In this document: positions 11,076-22,459 of the stretch, piece after piece
Layout of the letters: every line of letters begins with the position of its first letter
Numbering within the stretch: position 1 is the stretch's first letter
Origin: Ornithodoros turicata
Taxonomy: Eukaryota; Arthropoda; Arachnida; Ixodida; Argasidae
DNA: 64,000 bases
Direction of reading: 5' to 3'
Assembly: GCF_037126465.1 (NCBI RefSeq)
Contig: NC_088201.1
Span: 83,232,273-83,296,272, forward strand
Notes under the pieces: model-generated
Databases searched by the model: none
What the model saw: the letters and a program-made list of their open reading frames with translations, nothing else
What the model was told of the DNA's origin: nothing
Program-made: the position numbers and the translations under genes

Positions 11076-11079
11076 TTAA

Positions 11080-11683
11080 AGGGGCACTAAAATGCAAAAA
11101 CAACTTGCTCTCAAATAAAGTCCGTGTTTCAGCTAGTATAATGCAAGCAAAATTGGCTAACAGAGTGCTACCGTTTAGAAGAAAACCCAATGAAAACTGA
11201 GCTGTCTTTGGCGGCATCCAATGAGACACCAGGAGAAGCGCGCGAATACCTATCGTGGGCATGTGGATTTGGAACGGGTCCGATCGTATAGTGTTTCGTA
11301 TATGCGCGGTATGATGCGCACTGCTGCATTTTTCAATGCCGATTCACTGAATTGTAGCCTACAACAGTTCTCGCGAATGTTCCACTGACAACATTTATCT
11401 CCACGTTCTTCGAACAGCGACGCCAGTCCGCTTCGCAACGCGCACTCTATTTTTCACCGGGACTGCTCCATGGTGTGGCACGCGAGTGCACGCGCAGTAT
11501 GGACGGAAAACACCGATGCTCGAGCTGAAACGACATTCACTGCTTAGCACCGAAGCAAGAAAGAGTCCGGTATAATTTCGCTCCGTAACGGAATCAAACT
11601 TTTGAATTATGATATCAAGTACGAAATTGACATAGCGTGTAACGTAATTTGAAGTGAACTTGTTTTTGCATTTTAGTGCCCCT
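11080..11683. mobile_element. TTAA-flanked element, AGGGGCACTAAAATGC ends
   Basis: A 604-bp non-coding element with about 24-bp terminal inverted repeats (AGGGGCACTAAAATGCAAAA at the left, inverse at the right), flanked by TTAA at 11076-11079 and 11684-11687. TTAA target duplication is the signature of piggyBac-type transposition. A single end of the same family, GTGCCCCTTTAA, occurs near 50457-50469. Confidence 0.85.
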
Positions 11684-11980
11684 TTAAGGTAATCGACGAG
11701 CAGCGCATCATCTAACTGAAAAAAAGAAAGAAAGAAAGAGAAACATGAACGTCACCATGCCTGTTGTTGAAGCAGATCTAGCCTTCTTCGGTTGTAATGA
11801 GGACCGATGTTTCCACTGTTTGGACTAGGCTTTGCTCTCCGGTTGGACGTGGTACACTCATATTTCACCCAAAGTCGCAAATCGGACACGGAAGTTCCTG
11901 GGTCCTGCCCTGAGCAGCTGGAGATTCTCCCCAAATGTGGTGCAAATAGGGGCGTTTCTGATCATTCGTGAGACAATCAT

Positions 11981-12037
11981 AATTAGGACTAATATGGAAG
12001 AGACATGCACAATGTCTCTTCCATATTAGTCCTAATT
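11981..12037. repeat. Perfect 26-bp-arm hairpin
   Basis: AATTAGGACTAATATGGAAG (continuing GAGACAT) is followed after a 5-base loop (GCACA) by its exact reverse complement. No gene context. Confidence 0.9.
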
Positions 12038-12289
12038 AAGATAGATATAGGGTCAAGGTGGGTTGAAGTGCGCTTTGTGTGCTTGTGACCTGCGGGTTGA
12101 TCTGGATGTGGCTTTGCATCTGCTATGAAATTATCGTCGATCGGTCACTTCCACGGGCATGCCAAGAACGAGGTCGTCACCGATGCTGTCCCGTCCTCGC
12201 TTGAAACCCGGGACACGCTTCTTTACCCGTCATATTCTCATATTTTCCGTAAATTTCTTCGCAAGTGCCGATTTCGGTACAACGAAATT

Positions 12290-12710
12290 CCGGTAATAGC
12301 TATTAATGTATGCGATGACACAAAATATTTTGTATTTATGATCACGCTGCGTAATCATGATCTGACCATGATGCAAAGGGGTATCTACACAACAGAGTCT
12401 ACGACATAGCAGAAGGGCGCGAGCCCGCGATTTTTATCGTTTTACCGGGGCATGGCAATATTGCTTTCTACAAATAGGGTTGGCCTGCCGATGAAGCCTC
12501 GGAAGGAGGTGTGGCTAACCAGAATCTAGTGTGGCTAACCGGAAATCTAGTGTTGCAGAACTCAGAAATCCAGGTGCGCACTCTACAAGATGAATACATT
12601 TTTCGAAGGACTTTCTTAAATCCCTGGAGATATGCGGATCTCGATGTACTGTGTACACGGGATTCTGAAGCACTTAGACGAAAGAGAGTGCTGACAAAGC
12701 ATAAAGAGCC
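12290..12710. repeat. Left half of a duplicated sequence split by the 17-kb element
   Basis: This stretch matches 31560-31985: both contain TGCAAAGGGGTAT, GCCTCGGAAGGAGGTGTGG and GATATGCGGATCTC followed by the CTGTGTACACGGGATTCTGA block. Homology breaks exactly where CACTG begins at 12711 and resumes after the other end of the element at 30068. Confidence 0.85.
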
Positions 12711-13060
12711 CACTGTTAGAAAGAAAAATATAAATAAGGTAATAATGGGGTTATTATACCTCTTTTATACCTTCTGCTTCAGATGTATACCTTTGGAGGG
12801 TATACAAGAGGTACAAATTTCCGATTTATAAAGAGGTATAAAGGAGGGCTAACGTAACATACTTATACCCGGTACCAGGTATACATCACCGGGGCTATAC
12901 ACTCTAAACCCGGTAACGCTTCTGTACCGCCTCAACAAGAGGTACATTTTTTAAAAAATGTACCTCATTATTTACGCGGTACAGCGAACCTCATAGCAGA
13001 AGCCGCGATGATGGGGTACAGCGCACCCTTTTATTAATAGGGTACATAAAGGTAGCATGC
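12711..13060. repeat. Left subterminal repeat array (GGTATA, GGTAC)
   Basis: Many direct and inverted GGTATA/TATACC words at 12736-12905 give way to GGTAC/GTACC words at 12865-13045. The right arm (28900-30067) has the same two motifs in mirrored order. In plant CACTA elements such arrays are binding sites for the second element-encoded protein; that role here is inferred. Confidence 0.8.
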
Positions 13061-13083
13061 GCGATTCCCGGTCGACTCGCAGC

Positions 13084-13152
13084 CCGGATTGGCACGACCG
13101 AGCAAGGACAAGCAAACATGTTTGCTCGCCCTTGCTCGGTCGTGCCAATCCG
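13084..13152. repeat. Hairpin, 33-bp arms
   Basis: GGATTGGCACGACCGAGCAA is mirrored by TTGCTCGGTCGTGCCAATCC around a short ATG-containing centre. It lies just inside the left subterminal array. Confidence 0.85.
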
Positions 13153-13242
13153 AGCTCCAAGCAGACGGGGAATAATAATAATAATAAAACACGTAGTCTA
13201 GATAGCCGGGTCGCCACACAGACAGACTGCGCCATCCAACAT

Positions 13243-13248
13243 TTTATT
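13243..13248 (-). terminator. AATAAA polyadenylation signal for gene B
   Basis: AATAAA on the minus strand lies about 150 bases past the predicted stop at 13400, in the right orientation and distance to end the gene-B transcript. Confidence 0.55.
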
Positions 13249-13399
13249 ACATCCACATACCGCACATACCTTTAATGATATCCAGCAGCAAACACACAGT
13301 AGCCGCGCACAACACAACATAGTTACTGTGGAGTTTGGAGTCATACAACAGGCAAGAACAAAACGAACAAGCGTTCAGTGCAAGGCAGGCCACACGTCG

Positions 13400-16300
13400 C
13401 TAAGTCACTGTACATTGACGGCAAACTGTGTCCGGGTGCGGGTTGTGAAGTAATTCCGTAGCGCATGTCAAGAAGTGACAGTGCGCCTGGATGACTGCCT
13501 GGACCAGCAGTCTCTCTGAAAAGAAAAAAATAGTTAACATTCCAACTCTGTATAGCAAGCTGCTTCGCCCATCCGCTTACCGTTCTTTTTGCCATCACTC
13601 TGCAAATACACATAGAAGTTCGCATTGCTTTAGCTCGCACAATCTGCTACGTCAATAACTTACCTCTGTCCGAAACTGCAGTATGCTGTGGGTATCACAG
13701 TATTTGAAGTTGATTTTCATGCGCTCAGTGAAAAAAGTTACAACGGCATTAAGTTTTGTCCTTACCTTGGTTCCTGAACTGCCGCTTACCTAACTCGCCG
13801 ATCTTTGTACGCTCAGTGAAACGTCGTCCAGTCACGACGGTACCCAATTTTGTGCTTACCTCGGTTCCCGCACTGCCACTTACCTAACACGCCTCTGTGG
13901 GTATAACATAGAAAGTGGAGGTCAATTTTCGTACGGTCAATGAATCGTCGACTCACAACAGTCATATTTCGTCTTTACCTCGGCTCCCGAACTGCCACCC
14001 ACTTAACGTGCCGACCTGCGGGGTACTACAACAGTAGAAGTTAATTTCCATATGCTCAATGACACATCGAGTCACAATGGTACCCAGTTTTGTCCTTACC
14101 AGTTCCCGAACTGCTACTTAGCTGACACACCGAGCTAAGCCTTGCTCCTTTGTCCGCCTGTGATGATGATGATGATGATGATCATGATTACCGACCGGCG
14201 CTGGCGTGTTTATTCCTGGAGAGAGAGCGCTTCACAAAGAGCAATAAAGGGAAACCAGAGGCTGTCTTTGTGGTAAACTTCAGTTACAAACCTGTTACGG
14301 TTGATATAGTGCCTGTTTGTAGCTCATGTAGCAGGAAAGAGGCGCCCTGTATCCTTTTATTGCTCTCCTTGTGGAGCGCGCATTTTCCAAAAATAAACAC
14401 CCATTATATACGAAGGTCAATGTGTTCAGCATGTCTCTGCTACTACATATTAACAACTGGGGCTGGGAGGGGCAAAGAAAAAAGTATTGGCGTGACTTCT
14501 TCCTTGCCATAAATACTCAAATCCTGCCCTGATGTGCACAAGATCTTGTTGTGTTGTCAACAAACCAAAGTATGACACCTTAGTGGACCCTCACGTTGCT
14601 TACAGACTATGGGAAATGCAAGCGTAGAAAAAAAAAGACAAAAAACTTGAAAGGATGACTTGGTGACTTCCACAACAGTTATGTTCCCTCAGCCACTTAA
14701 TTCCCTTGTGTTTCTGATAGCGAAATGACTGTGAGGCAGCTCCACAAAGTAGGAGAAAGCTTCAAGCACACACAAACAACACTGGACAGTGTGACCATTT
14801 ATTTTGTGTACTGTTTACAATGAGAGCTTTGTACGAGTTGACTATATGTAACAAGAATGAATTGAACTTCAATCCTACGGAACATCCAAGACATCAATGC
14901 AATATCTTAGCCGCGAACCTCAAGTGATATCAATACCACAAATTATCCCAAAAACGGAGTGCCATATTGGTGGAGCCTAACTGCACTCACTTAGACTTTG
15001 TTGGCTACAAACATATTTGAAAATATTGCACTGCACCTTGCGCAAAAATAAATAACGGGCTGCCTTGTGCACAGCCACAAATATATTAACCGTAACATTT
15101 GTATCAAACAACACTGTTATACCAAATACGAGGGTCATTTCATAACTAATGTACCATAATTTGCTACTGGCTGGCAATGTTTCACCCGAGCAATACCTTT
15201 TCACAGTCCAAATTTGTAGTATCCCTGGATGCTATGCGACTGCTGCGTCTCAACGTCGAGGATGCATTTCTATCCCAATGAGAGCTGCACTTTTGCTGGG
15301 TGCTCTTATATCTTGGGTACACACTCTGTTAGGCTCCACTAGCGAACAAAAACGTTGCCCACACATTGATTCTTTCAACTTGGGGAACAGGCCGAAGTCT
15401 GATCGACTTGCGTCTTGGCTGCAGTCCAGGTGAGGTAACAGCCCCCACTCGTACTTACTCAGCAACTAGATCACAGATAACCTCATGCTCACCTCAACCC
15501 AAGCCCACCAAGTTTCGGCCTGCTACCCAAAGTTGAGGGAGCTGATAAGTGGACGTTTTCCATCCCTGGAGGACACTACAGTATAGGAAGCGAGTGTTTA
15601 CCTGAGGTGTAAGGACACTCAACAAATGCGCCCCTCTCAGCGGAATAGAAAACGTTCCTCTATTTTGGGACACAGTAATCGCACAGCAGGAATGCTACAT
15701 AGACTGACTGGGAAAAGGGAGTACTCAAGTGAAAAACTGCCTGCCGTTAAGAAATTACTGTGCGTTATTTATGAAATGACCCTCATATATATATCAGTTA
15801 CATTAAACAAAGGAGCTAAAAGGGACACAAGGAACAGGCACTTTGATGAGCAGACCAGAAGCCGTGAACCGAAAATTGCAGTCTTTGGTTCCTCACTGTG
15901 GGCGTAAAATACGACGAGTGTTTGAGATTACAAGATGAGATCCACTAACCGTCCCTGACGCTGCGAGAAAAAACAGAGTGGTTGACATGTATTTAAGCCA
16001 CTGTGACAGCGCATAAAACAGCTGCTGAAAGCGTGCCCTGTTGTTTATGTCCCTCTTGGCTTTAACACTTTCAACGAATATGCATTCAAGGTAAAATGAA
16101 ATGTCGCCAGCAGCTTCTAGTGATGTCAGTAAGACAGCTGTTAGGAAGGCTTGTTGGCTTTGTACTACGCTTATATCAGCGGGAAAACCACAAGAAGCCC
16201 AGTCATCCACTACGTCATCTCTATGTTATGGCAATGTGGGAAGACTAGCGGATAAGTGAAAGCAGGCTTTGAGCTTTTTGCGGTTCCTGACGGGACACAC

Positions 16301-19300
16301 CGAGATGCTTCAGCAACATAGCAAGGCGTTTTGTCTGCAGAGCAGCGTTGAAATAAGAGTCCTTCACTAGCACGGTTTGAAGGAGACCCAGCGTTTGGCC
16401 ATAAGCTTGAGGGTAGCTGAGGTTTTTCACATAGTACACACAGAGTACAAGAATGAGTGCTTTCTCCATACTGCAGCTACTGCTGAGGTCGATCGCTTCA
16501 TGCCTTGTGCGGATTTCCTTCTTCGCAGTGAAGGATAGGCTGGGACCTGGCACACGCTGACCTTCATTTACGTCCTCCTGCGTGATGGTAAATGTGAATT
16601 AACCAATCATGCAAATGTACAGTCACCACAGTAGCTACCACATCAGCTTACCTAGTTATGGCCAACTACGTACGGGCTATCCAGAGTAACTATAGAAGAG
16701 GTTTGTCTGAACCAGAGCTGTCAAAGAAAAACTGGTGCCTTTGTCACAAGGACTGTGTTGCAAACAGGTGCTCCATTGTGAGACATGCCTCTTTGCAAGA
16801 CAAGTGTTGTGGAAAAGACATTAGTTTCCTTTCGATAGCTCTGTTTGCGACGTCACTTTTATAGTTATGCTGGACACCCTGTATATCAGAAATACAGCCA
16901 GAGGTTTTTGGGTTTTATTTTTTTAGAAATTCATAGCGTAAAACTGAAGTCCCTGAATACTAAAAGTAGCGACAACTCCTCCTTCCCTCTCCCCCCGTAC
17001 ACGCTTCTCTCCCTTCACCTCGACAGTGGCACTGCCTGGATTGCTGCACCGTAGCAGACGACAGCCATGTTATAGCCGTGTTCAGGCAAGCAGAACATTA
17101 CTGTTTGCTTTGTTTGCGCGTTCTGGATATGTCTTCATTGAATGACCTCGTCAAATTTAGTCCCTCTATGAAAAATGAAGTGTCAAGGGAAAAATAATTA
17201 AACGCATGAAATAAAGCACTCACTTGTCTGTGGCAGTGAGCCGATACATTGTAGTGAGGCACCACTCGCGTTGTAGGTGATGACCGTTAGGGGATTACTT
17301 ATCAATTTTTACAAACTTCTCATTAAAAAAATACGACTGATAGGACGCCCTTTACCCCTTTTGCTTCTCAGTTTGTCGTTTCAGAAAGCACATTACTCTG
17401 AAAAATAAAACCTCTCTTTCCCATAGTAGGGACCTATCGATGTAATAAGAATAGATGTAGGAGTAGCTGTCGTAGAACATTGCTTAAGTAAGTTAGGTCG
17501 TGCTTTATTAAAGCTCCGATAAGCCATACTTTGGGTTAATTCGAACTATCTCAAAATTTTGTACGGCCTGCCATGCTTTAACGTATTCAAAAGCCGCTCA
17601 ATCCACACAGCATGAGAGAACTGAAGTTCTGAGGCTGGAACAACATAGAATAGACAAATGCATACAAGGCCCCAAATTGCCTAAGAAATTAACGATTAAA
17701 GATGGAAGTCAAGAGTGAAAGGGGAATGAGTGAGAGAGAGTGGTTGATTTGTCCCTTCAGATGACGTGCCCTTAGAAGTCGCTGGGGAGGTGTGTTAGCT
17801 TAGCTCAATTGGTAGAGCCCTGGACCGGTACTCCCTACGCCTTTCTGCAGCAGGAATGGCGGCCCCGAAGGAGGCTCCGCACCACGTGATAGCGAAAGGC
17901 CAATGAAAAAGGCGAGACGCAGTAGACCACGTGAGGGAGGAGAAAAGCGGCGATCCTCAAAGGTATGCGCTACTTTTACGAAGCATAGGTGCTTTAGGTA
18001 AAACTGGGGAAATCAGTTCATGTTTGAAATACATGCTAATGTGGGTGGAATATTTTGGTACATTTCTTCACAGATCTTTAGCAATTTTTCATGGTCTCAA
18101 GTTTTTAAAGTTTCTGTATACCAATATTATTCCCATCCGACAAACAATGCTAAGAAGCAAACTTATAAACACGCAATCCAGAGGATAAGAAATTAGAACA
18201 TGAAAATTTCCCGCCCTATTTTTGTCATGATGGTGGATTTTGTCACAACAATACTAACCGACAAATATTTTCTGCAATGACCTGAATGCATTAATGCTTA
18301 CTTTCTCAAATTGCCCTTTTTGCACCTGTACCACTATTGCCTGTGAGGCTTTGATTATGGTGGCCCCCATACAAATTCAGGAAAAATTAACATACAAGTG
18401 TGATGAGTGCAGTTTTGCACTTCCTGGACCGTAGGTAGCAGTCTATGTCTGCAAAGCTTTCTCCACCATGCTCCATAATGAACTCTTGACGTACATGGTT
18501 CAACTTCGCCACCATTTCTTCGATCGAGAGCTGGAACCTTAGTTCAGCTTCAACGCAGAGCTGAAAGCAGGGGACCATAAGCTTCGACCTCATATGCAAA
18601 TTCACCACACTTGGCGTGCATTCAATATGTGCTCAAGATCAGCTTTTCACGTGTGTAATTGTGCAAGGTATTTTCAAGTTCCAGTTGGCTAAGGCACATA
18701 CCGCATCCTCGTTTAAGAAGTACACTGGCAGTCTCTCAGGGTATTCAAGTCTTCTCACTTCATAGGATAGACGCAACAGTTGTTTCAAGCGTGCCAGGTT
18801 GAAGCTTACTGTTCCGTGTTCGAAGCTTGCCAGTACCTGCAAAAAATAATGCTGCCATCGGTTGTGGGAACAGTCACCCAAGCAACACGTACACATCCAT
18901 AGAAAAGGACTAGTCCCAAATTAGGAGCAAGATGGTATTTTTAGATAGGATGGAATTAGGAAGAGGAAGACGGGATTACTGCCACATCATCTGGCTTCTG
19001 ATGTTCTATTCTGTGTTTCCACCTGTCCTAGGGGAAATTGATTATATCAATAGTAATTAGTAGATTTAAGCTCCCGCATTGATATTCGACCCGATGCCAT
19101 CACGTCCGCGTCACTATCACAAAAATACAACAAAGATCATCCAATTCCCATCATGAAGATCTTGACAGCACTCACATTCAGCTCATTCTGTGCCTCGTTA
19201 CAGCTCATGGCTGTCCCAAGAATTTCTACAGCGTGCATGCTGTTCTCTGTCGAAGGACACTGGGTATCTACCCCAGCCATGTTCTTGCTCCACTTTGCCC

Positions 19301-19349
19301 TTAGCCGCCGTATCTTTCGCTTGAGCGATAGCCGGTGCATGAATACACT
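13400..19349 (-). CDS. Gene B: unidentified multi-exon gene inside the 17.4-kb element (5' incomplete)
   Basis: Seven minus-strand exons with consensus borders and agreeing phases: 19349-19176, 18836-18651, 18560-18396, 16577-16301, 16209-15950, 13599-13581 and 13515-13400. They join into about 398 residues ending TVCRQCTVT before a TAG. The first listed exon carries a basic helix-like segment, SLKRKIRRLRAKWSKNMAG, that could bind DNA or form a coiled coil. Later exons are mostly helical and end in a Cys/His-containing tail (QAHCHFLTCATELLHNP, then CRQC). Introns range from 65 bp to over 2 kb, with younger mariner and tRNA-like repeats in two of them. I recognise no family. By analogy with two-gene CACTA elements it may be the accessory protein; that is inference. 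The start exon is missing, perhaps the orphan exon at 24402-24520, and the 19-base exon is the weakest call. Confidence 0.55.
13676..14125. repeat. Tandem array, about 115-bp unit, 3-4 diverged copies
   Basis: Each unit carries GCTCA(G/A)TGA, a TCACAACGG/TCACGACGGTACCCA-like segment, TTTTGTCCTTACC and GTTCCCGAACTGCCACTTACC. It lies in the large intron between the fifth and sixth exons of gene B. On the minus strand each unit presents a GGTAAG donor-like word. Confidence 0.75.
15129..15785. mobile_element. mariner-like element with TA duplication
   Basis: Ends are CGAGGGTCATTTCATAA and the inverse TTATGAAATGACCCTCA, flanked by TA at 15127-15128 and 15786-15787. This is the mariner-type terminus. 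Internally only fragments of transposase remain (see 15257-15465). It sits in an intron of gene B and so post-dates the 17.4-kb element, or at least its intron. Confidence 0.88.
15257..15465 (-). pseudogene. mariner transposase remnant
   Basis: The frame includes the decayed block DCSQDASRSDFGLFPKLKES followed by MCGQRFCS. In intact mariner transposases the corresponding block has Y-S-P-D-L-A-P-x-D ahead of the same FPKLKE segment. The catalytic DDD core upstream is missing, and stops follow at once. Too short and mutated to function. Confidence 0.75.
16600..17600. other. Intronic filler with a decayed foldback end
   Basis: No exon is supported here. TGGACACCCTGTA at about 16871-16883 is the right terminus of a CAGGGTGTCCA-type foldback like that at 3236; its left partner is not recognisable. 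Confidence 0.4.
17608..17870 (+). repeat. Composite tRNA-like repeat, rearranged
   Basis: It contains GAGAGAACTGAAGTTCTGAG, ATTAACGATTAAAGATGGAAG and a tRNA-like head GTTAGCTTAGCTCAATTGGTAGAG. The same parts occur at 41479-41912, but there the tRNA-like segment is on the opposite strand relative to the GAGAGAACTGA part, so one copy has suffered an inversion. Confidence 0.7.
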
Positions 19350-20578
19350 CTGGAAGAAAACAGCGTACATTAAAGGGGGCAAGACAGCAGAGGACAATAT
19401 GTAGCATTTGGAAACATTGATGATGCTCTGAAAGAGGGGTTTCAAACGCCGGGCCCGAGGGGAACCACATAGCCTCAATACCTGCCGTGCGGCCCATGAG
19501 CCCACCGCCCTCCCCCAAGGACGTCTACTTGGTTATATATAAATTAACCTTACAACTGCACTGAACTTCCTTCATTTCTTACTTCCGATAAATTGTTTAA
19601 TTGGCGAAACCTCCCCACCTCACTTCATATAGATTTTTGGCCTGCTGGTAGGAACAAGGAAATTCCATTATTGTTACAGTAATGACAAAGGACCAGATAT
19701 ACAGGGTGCATCACTAGAAACGGTTTCATCCCAGTCCGCCTATTCCCATTTTTCATGATCCTGATTGATGTGTAAAAAGTGGGGGACGGGGGAGCACCAT
19801 TTGGCAAAGTGGGGCTACTGTGGAATCACATTATGCGGAATAATAACCCTGCTACACTAGCCGTTTCGATCACGGTTGACCTGAACGCAGTTGAGTTCCA
19901 CCATGGTTGGGGCTGTTACGCCACTGCGCCAACCGTGGTCGAGTTGCAACCGTTGTTGGTTCTTGACTGAGCTCACTGTCCGTGGTTCAGTGCTCAACTG
20001 GCCAACAAGATGGCCGCCTCCCATCTCTCACTCTGCTACTTCGAGTTACTCCAAACTGAGCAGTGTGCAACGATAATATCCCAAAAAACGACAAAAAAAA
20101 CAAAAACGAACAAAATGCAAGGCAGAGAAGCGGTGTAAAGCACAAAACACAAGACTGCGTTACGATTTGTCCCACATGTAACCACGGGAAAGAGGGGAGC
20201 AAAAACATCTGCTGATTTGTAATGTTATGTATTTGAGGCAATAATTTAGCAGATAACATAAATGCTTCAGCCATTCTTGCATCGAGGTGACCAATAAAGA
20301 GCTACAGATTTTCGAAGGAAATTTCTAGCCCTCAGCAGGACGGCACCGATCACCCGAACGTTGGGATCTAGCCGGTGAACGGTCCCTTATACCCGTCAGA
20401 CTGGATGATAGGTTATACACAGTTAGAATTCGACGCAGCGTACACATGCGGGCTTGACCCTATCCCAGGACGAAGCTAAAGCAACGGTAATCTCACAACT
20501 ATGTCCCTAGAGCTCACATTCAACACCTGTTCCTACTGCTCTCCCTTCGTGGTCATCCCTATGAAAACCGAACGTGTT

Positions 20579-20654
20579 ATGGTCGTAGCGTAGTGGTACA
20601 GCGCGACGGTTCTTTGGTGGTGTGAACGTTCATGGGTTCGAATCCTACGGCCAT
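20579..20654 (+). repeat. tRNA-like sequence followed by T-run (SINE head or tRNA pseudogene)
   Basis: The 5' seven bases ATGGTCG pair with CGGCCAT at the 3' end; a box A-like TAGCGTAGTGG and a box B-like GGGTTCGAATCC are present; an eight-T terminator follows. The anticodon arm does not fold canonically (the stem GTTC/GAAC encloses an 11-base loop). It is therefore a tRNA-derived repeat or pseudogene rather than a working tRNA. Confidence 0.6.
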
Positions 20655-22221
20655 TATTTTTTTTCGTTGTATCCTTCTTTTTACTTTTTTTCGTTGCGTT
20701 ACATTAATGTGGATCATAGTGAGCCGGAATTAGGACACACACGGACCCGTGAGAGACCGCGGTAAGTTGCCTCTAGTCCGTTTTGTAGTCCCATCTGCAA
20801 CGGGACCTCATAGCAGAAGGCTCTGTCGTATGCCTTTTTCCAACTAAAGCCTCATTTCGAGAATGCTTCTGCAGCTGTTTTGTTGTTGTAGAAGCCGCAT
20901 GTTTCCTGCCGAACATAGCTGGCGTCGAACGCTGACACAGCAGAACAAAAGCAGTGTTTGCAGATATATCGGGATCACACCAAGCCAAACCTTGCAAAAA
21001 AAAAAAAAAAACGGAGAGAAAGATATTGCATGATCTGATGCAAACTGCATACCACTTGAAAGGTCTGTAATCAGGAGCAGCATGATTACTTTGTTAGATT
21101 AGATGGCGCTATTTCCAACTGAGTTGTAGGGAGCCTCCATGGGTTGCTGCGGCTTCTCCGCTTTTCAGGGAGGAGACACCCTTTAACCGTGCCAACGCCG
21201 CCTTTCCTCCTCGCCCTCGTGCGGAGCGCGCATTTTGACTCCCAACTTGCTACGCGCTGACCATTGCCTGCTGTGTATTTTGCGCGTTCGAGCGGCCATC
21301 CGGCACATGTACACGCAAGTGATTGCATTTCTTCTGTACCTTAACGTCATTGTATGTTTTGGGAACAAATATCGCAGCACATCCCTCCGGAATTTTAAAT
21401 CCAGCGTGCAACAAGCGTGTCAGAACTTCCTCTATTACTGCTGAAATCGGTCGTTCCACGAGTCATTTCCTCGGGTACCAGTGTTCCGACCCATTTTTTC
21501 TGCGTGTACCACGTTCGGGTCACAGTTCTTTTGCATTGGAATTTACGCATGAAAGTGCTCCTCCTTTCTTTCCTCTATTTCTTTGAGAACCACTGCTAGG
21601 GCTCAGTTCATCTCCGTATTGTTGGTATGAGGTCGTTGATCTGTCGGCTAAAGAGCTAGGTCGCGAACCAGCGTTTGCTCTTGTTTGAGCAGTTCCTTTT
21701 TGATTGAGCAAATACATTCGGTTGGTGGACGAAGACCAGCGTGCGTGGAGATCTACAATGCGCGTTGCTCGCATGATACGTCGTGCAGCAAAATGCCAGG
21801 GTGTTGTGTGCCCACTCTCCGAAAGGTGCGCATTTGTATCGCGTCCCAGCATCAAAAAAGCGGAAAGATGTTTGGCTCGCGCAAGTAAAGATAGCAGAAC
21901 GGGAACCAACAAGGAGCTCGTACGTGTGCGATGTAAGCAAGCACCTTTGCAGCGTACAGTGTGTACCGTGTATTCCGGTATTGCTCAGTGGTCGTTTACG
22001 TTAAATTAAATTAAATTACGTTAAGTCTCCGGAAAGCCACAACAAGCTCATGGAGCTTCGTGAACACGTACGTGGTGCAATGAATCTTCGGTATATTTCG
22101 GGCACCGTAGCACATTTCTTCGTACAATGCAATGTGAAGAGGCATTCAGGGCGATATCTGCTTCGAAACGCATTTATGCGATGCACTCACCTTTCAAGAC
22201 TGTGTCGACTTTTATTCATAA
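20655..22221. other. No gene supported inside the large element
   Basis: Several overlapping frames exist on both strands at 21080-22010, none with a recognised motif or consistent splice structure. The stretch could hide missing 5' exons of gene B. Confidence 0.4.
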
Positions 22222-22450
22222 CAGTGGCGTATCTAGAGCTACCGGCGCCCATAGCAACATGGTTAACATGATGTCCTTGGGGATGCGTTTTCGTGTGGTC
22301 CGCACACTGGCGGGTGCTTTAGATCATTTATGAATGTGCCAGGTTGAGTGCCCGACCTGGCACATTCACACCCGACCACATAATGGCGCCCCTGTTCACC
22401 TGGCGCCCATGGCACCTGTCCACACCTGCCACACCCTAGATACGCCACTG
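22222..22450. mobile_element. hAT MITE with perfect 8-bp duplication
   Basis: 229 bp with ends CAGTGGCGTATCTAG and CTAGATACGCCACTG and target duplication ATTCATAA at 22214-22221 and 22451-22458. The length of the duplication and the CAGTG-type ends identify a hAT non-autonomous element. Non-coding. Confidence 0.93.
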
Positions 22451-22459
22451 ATTCATAAT

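Noticed and set aside
20579..20654. Functional tRNA gene
   Set aside because: The acceptor stem and boxes A/B are present but the anticodon arm does not fold normally.
21080..22010. Several 60-130-codon frames on both strands
   Set aside because: They overlap in conflicting frames with no motifs or matching splice sites; not distinguishable from chance.
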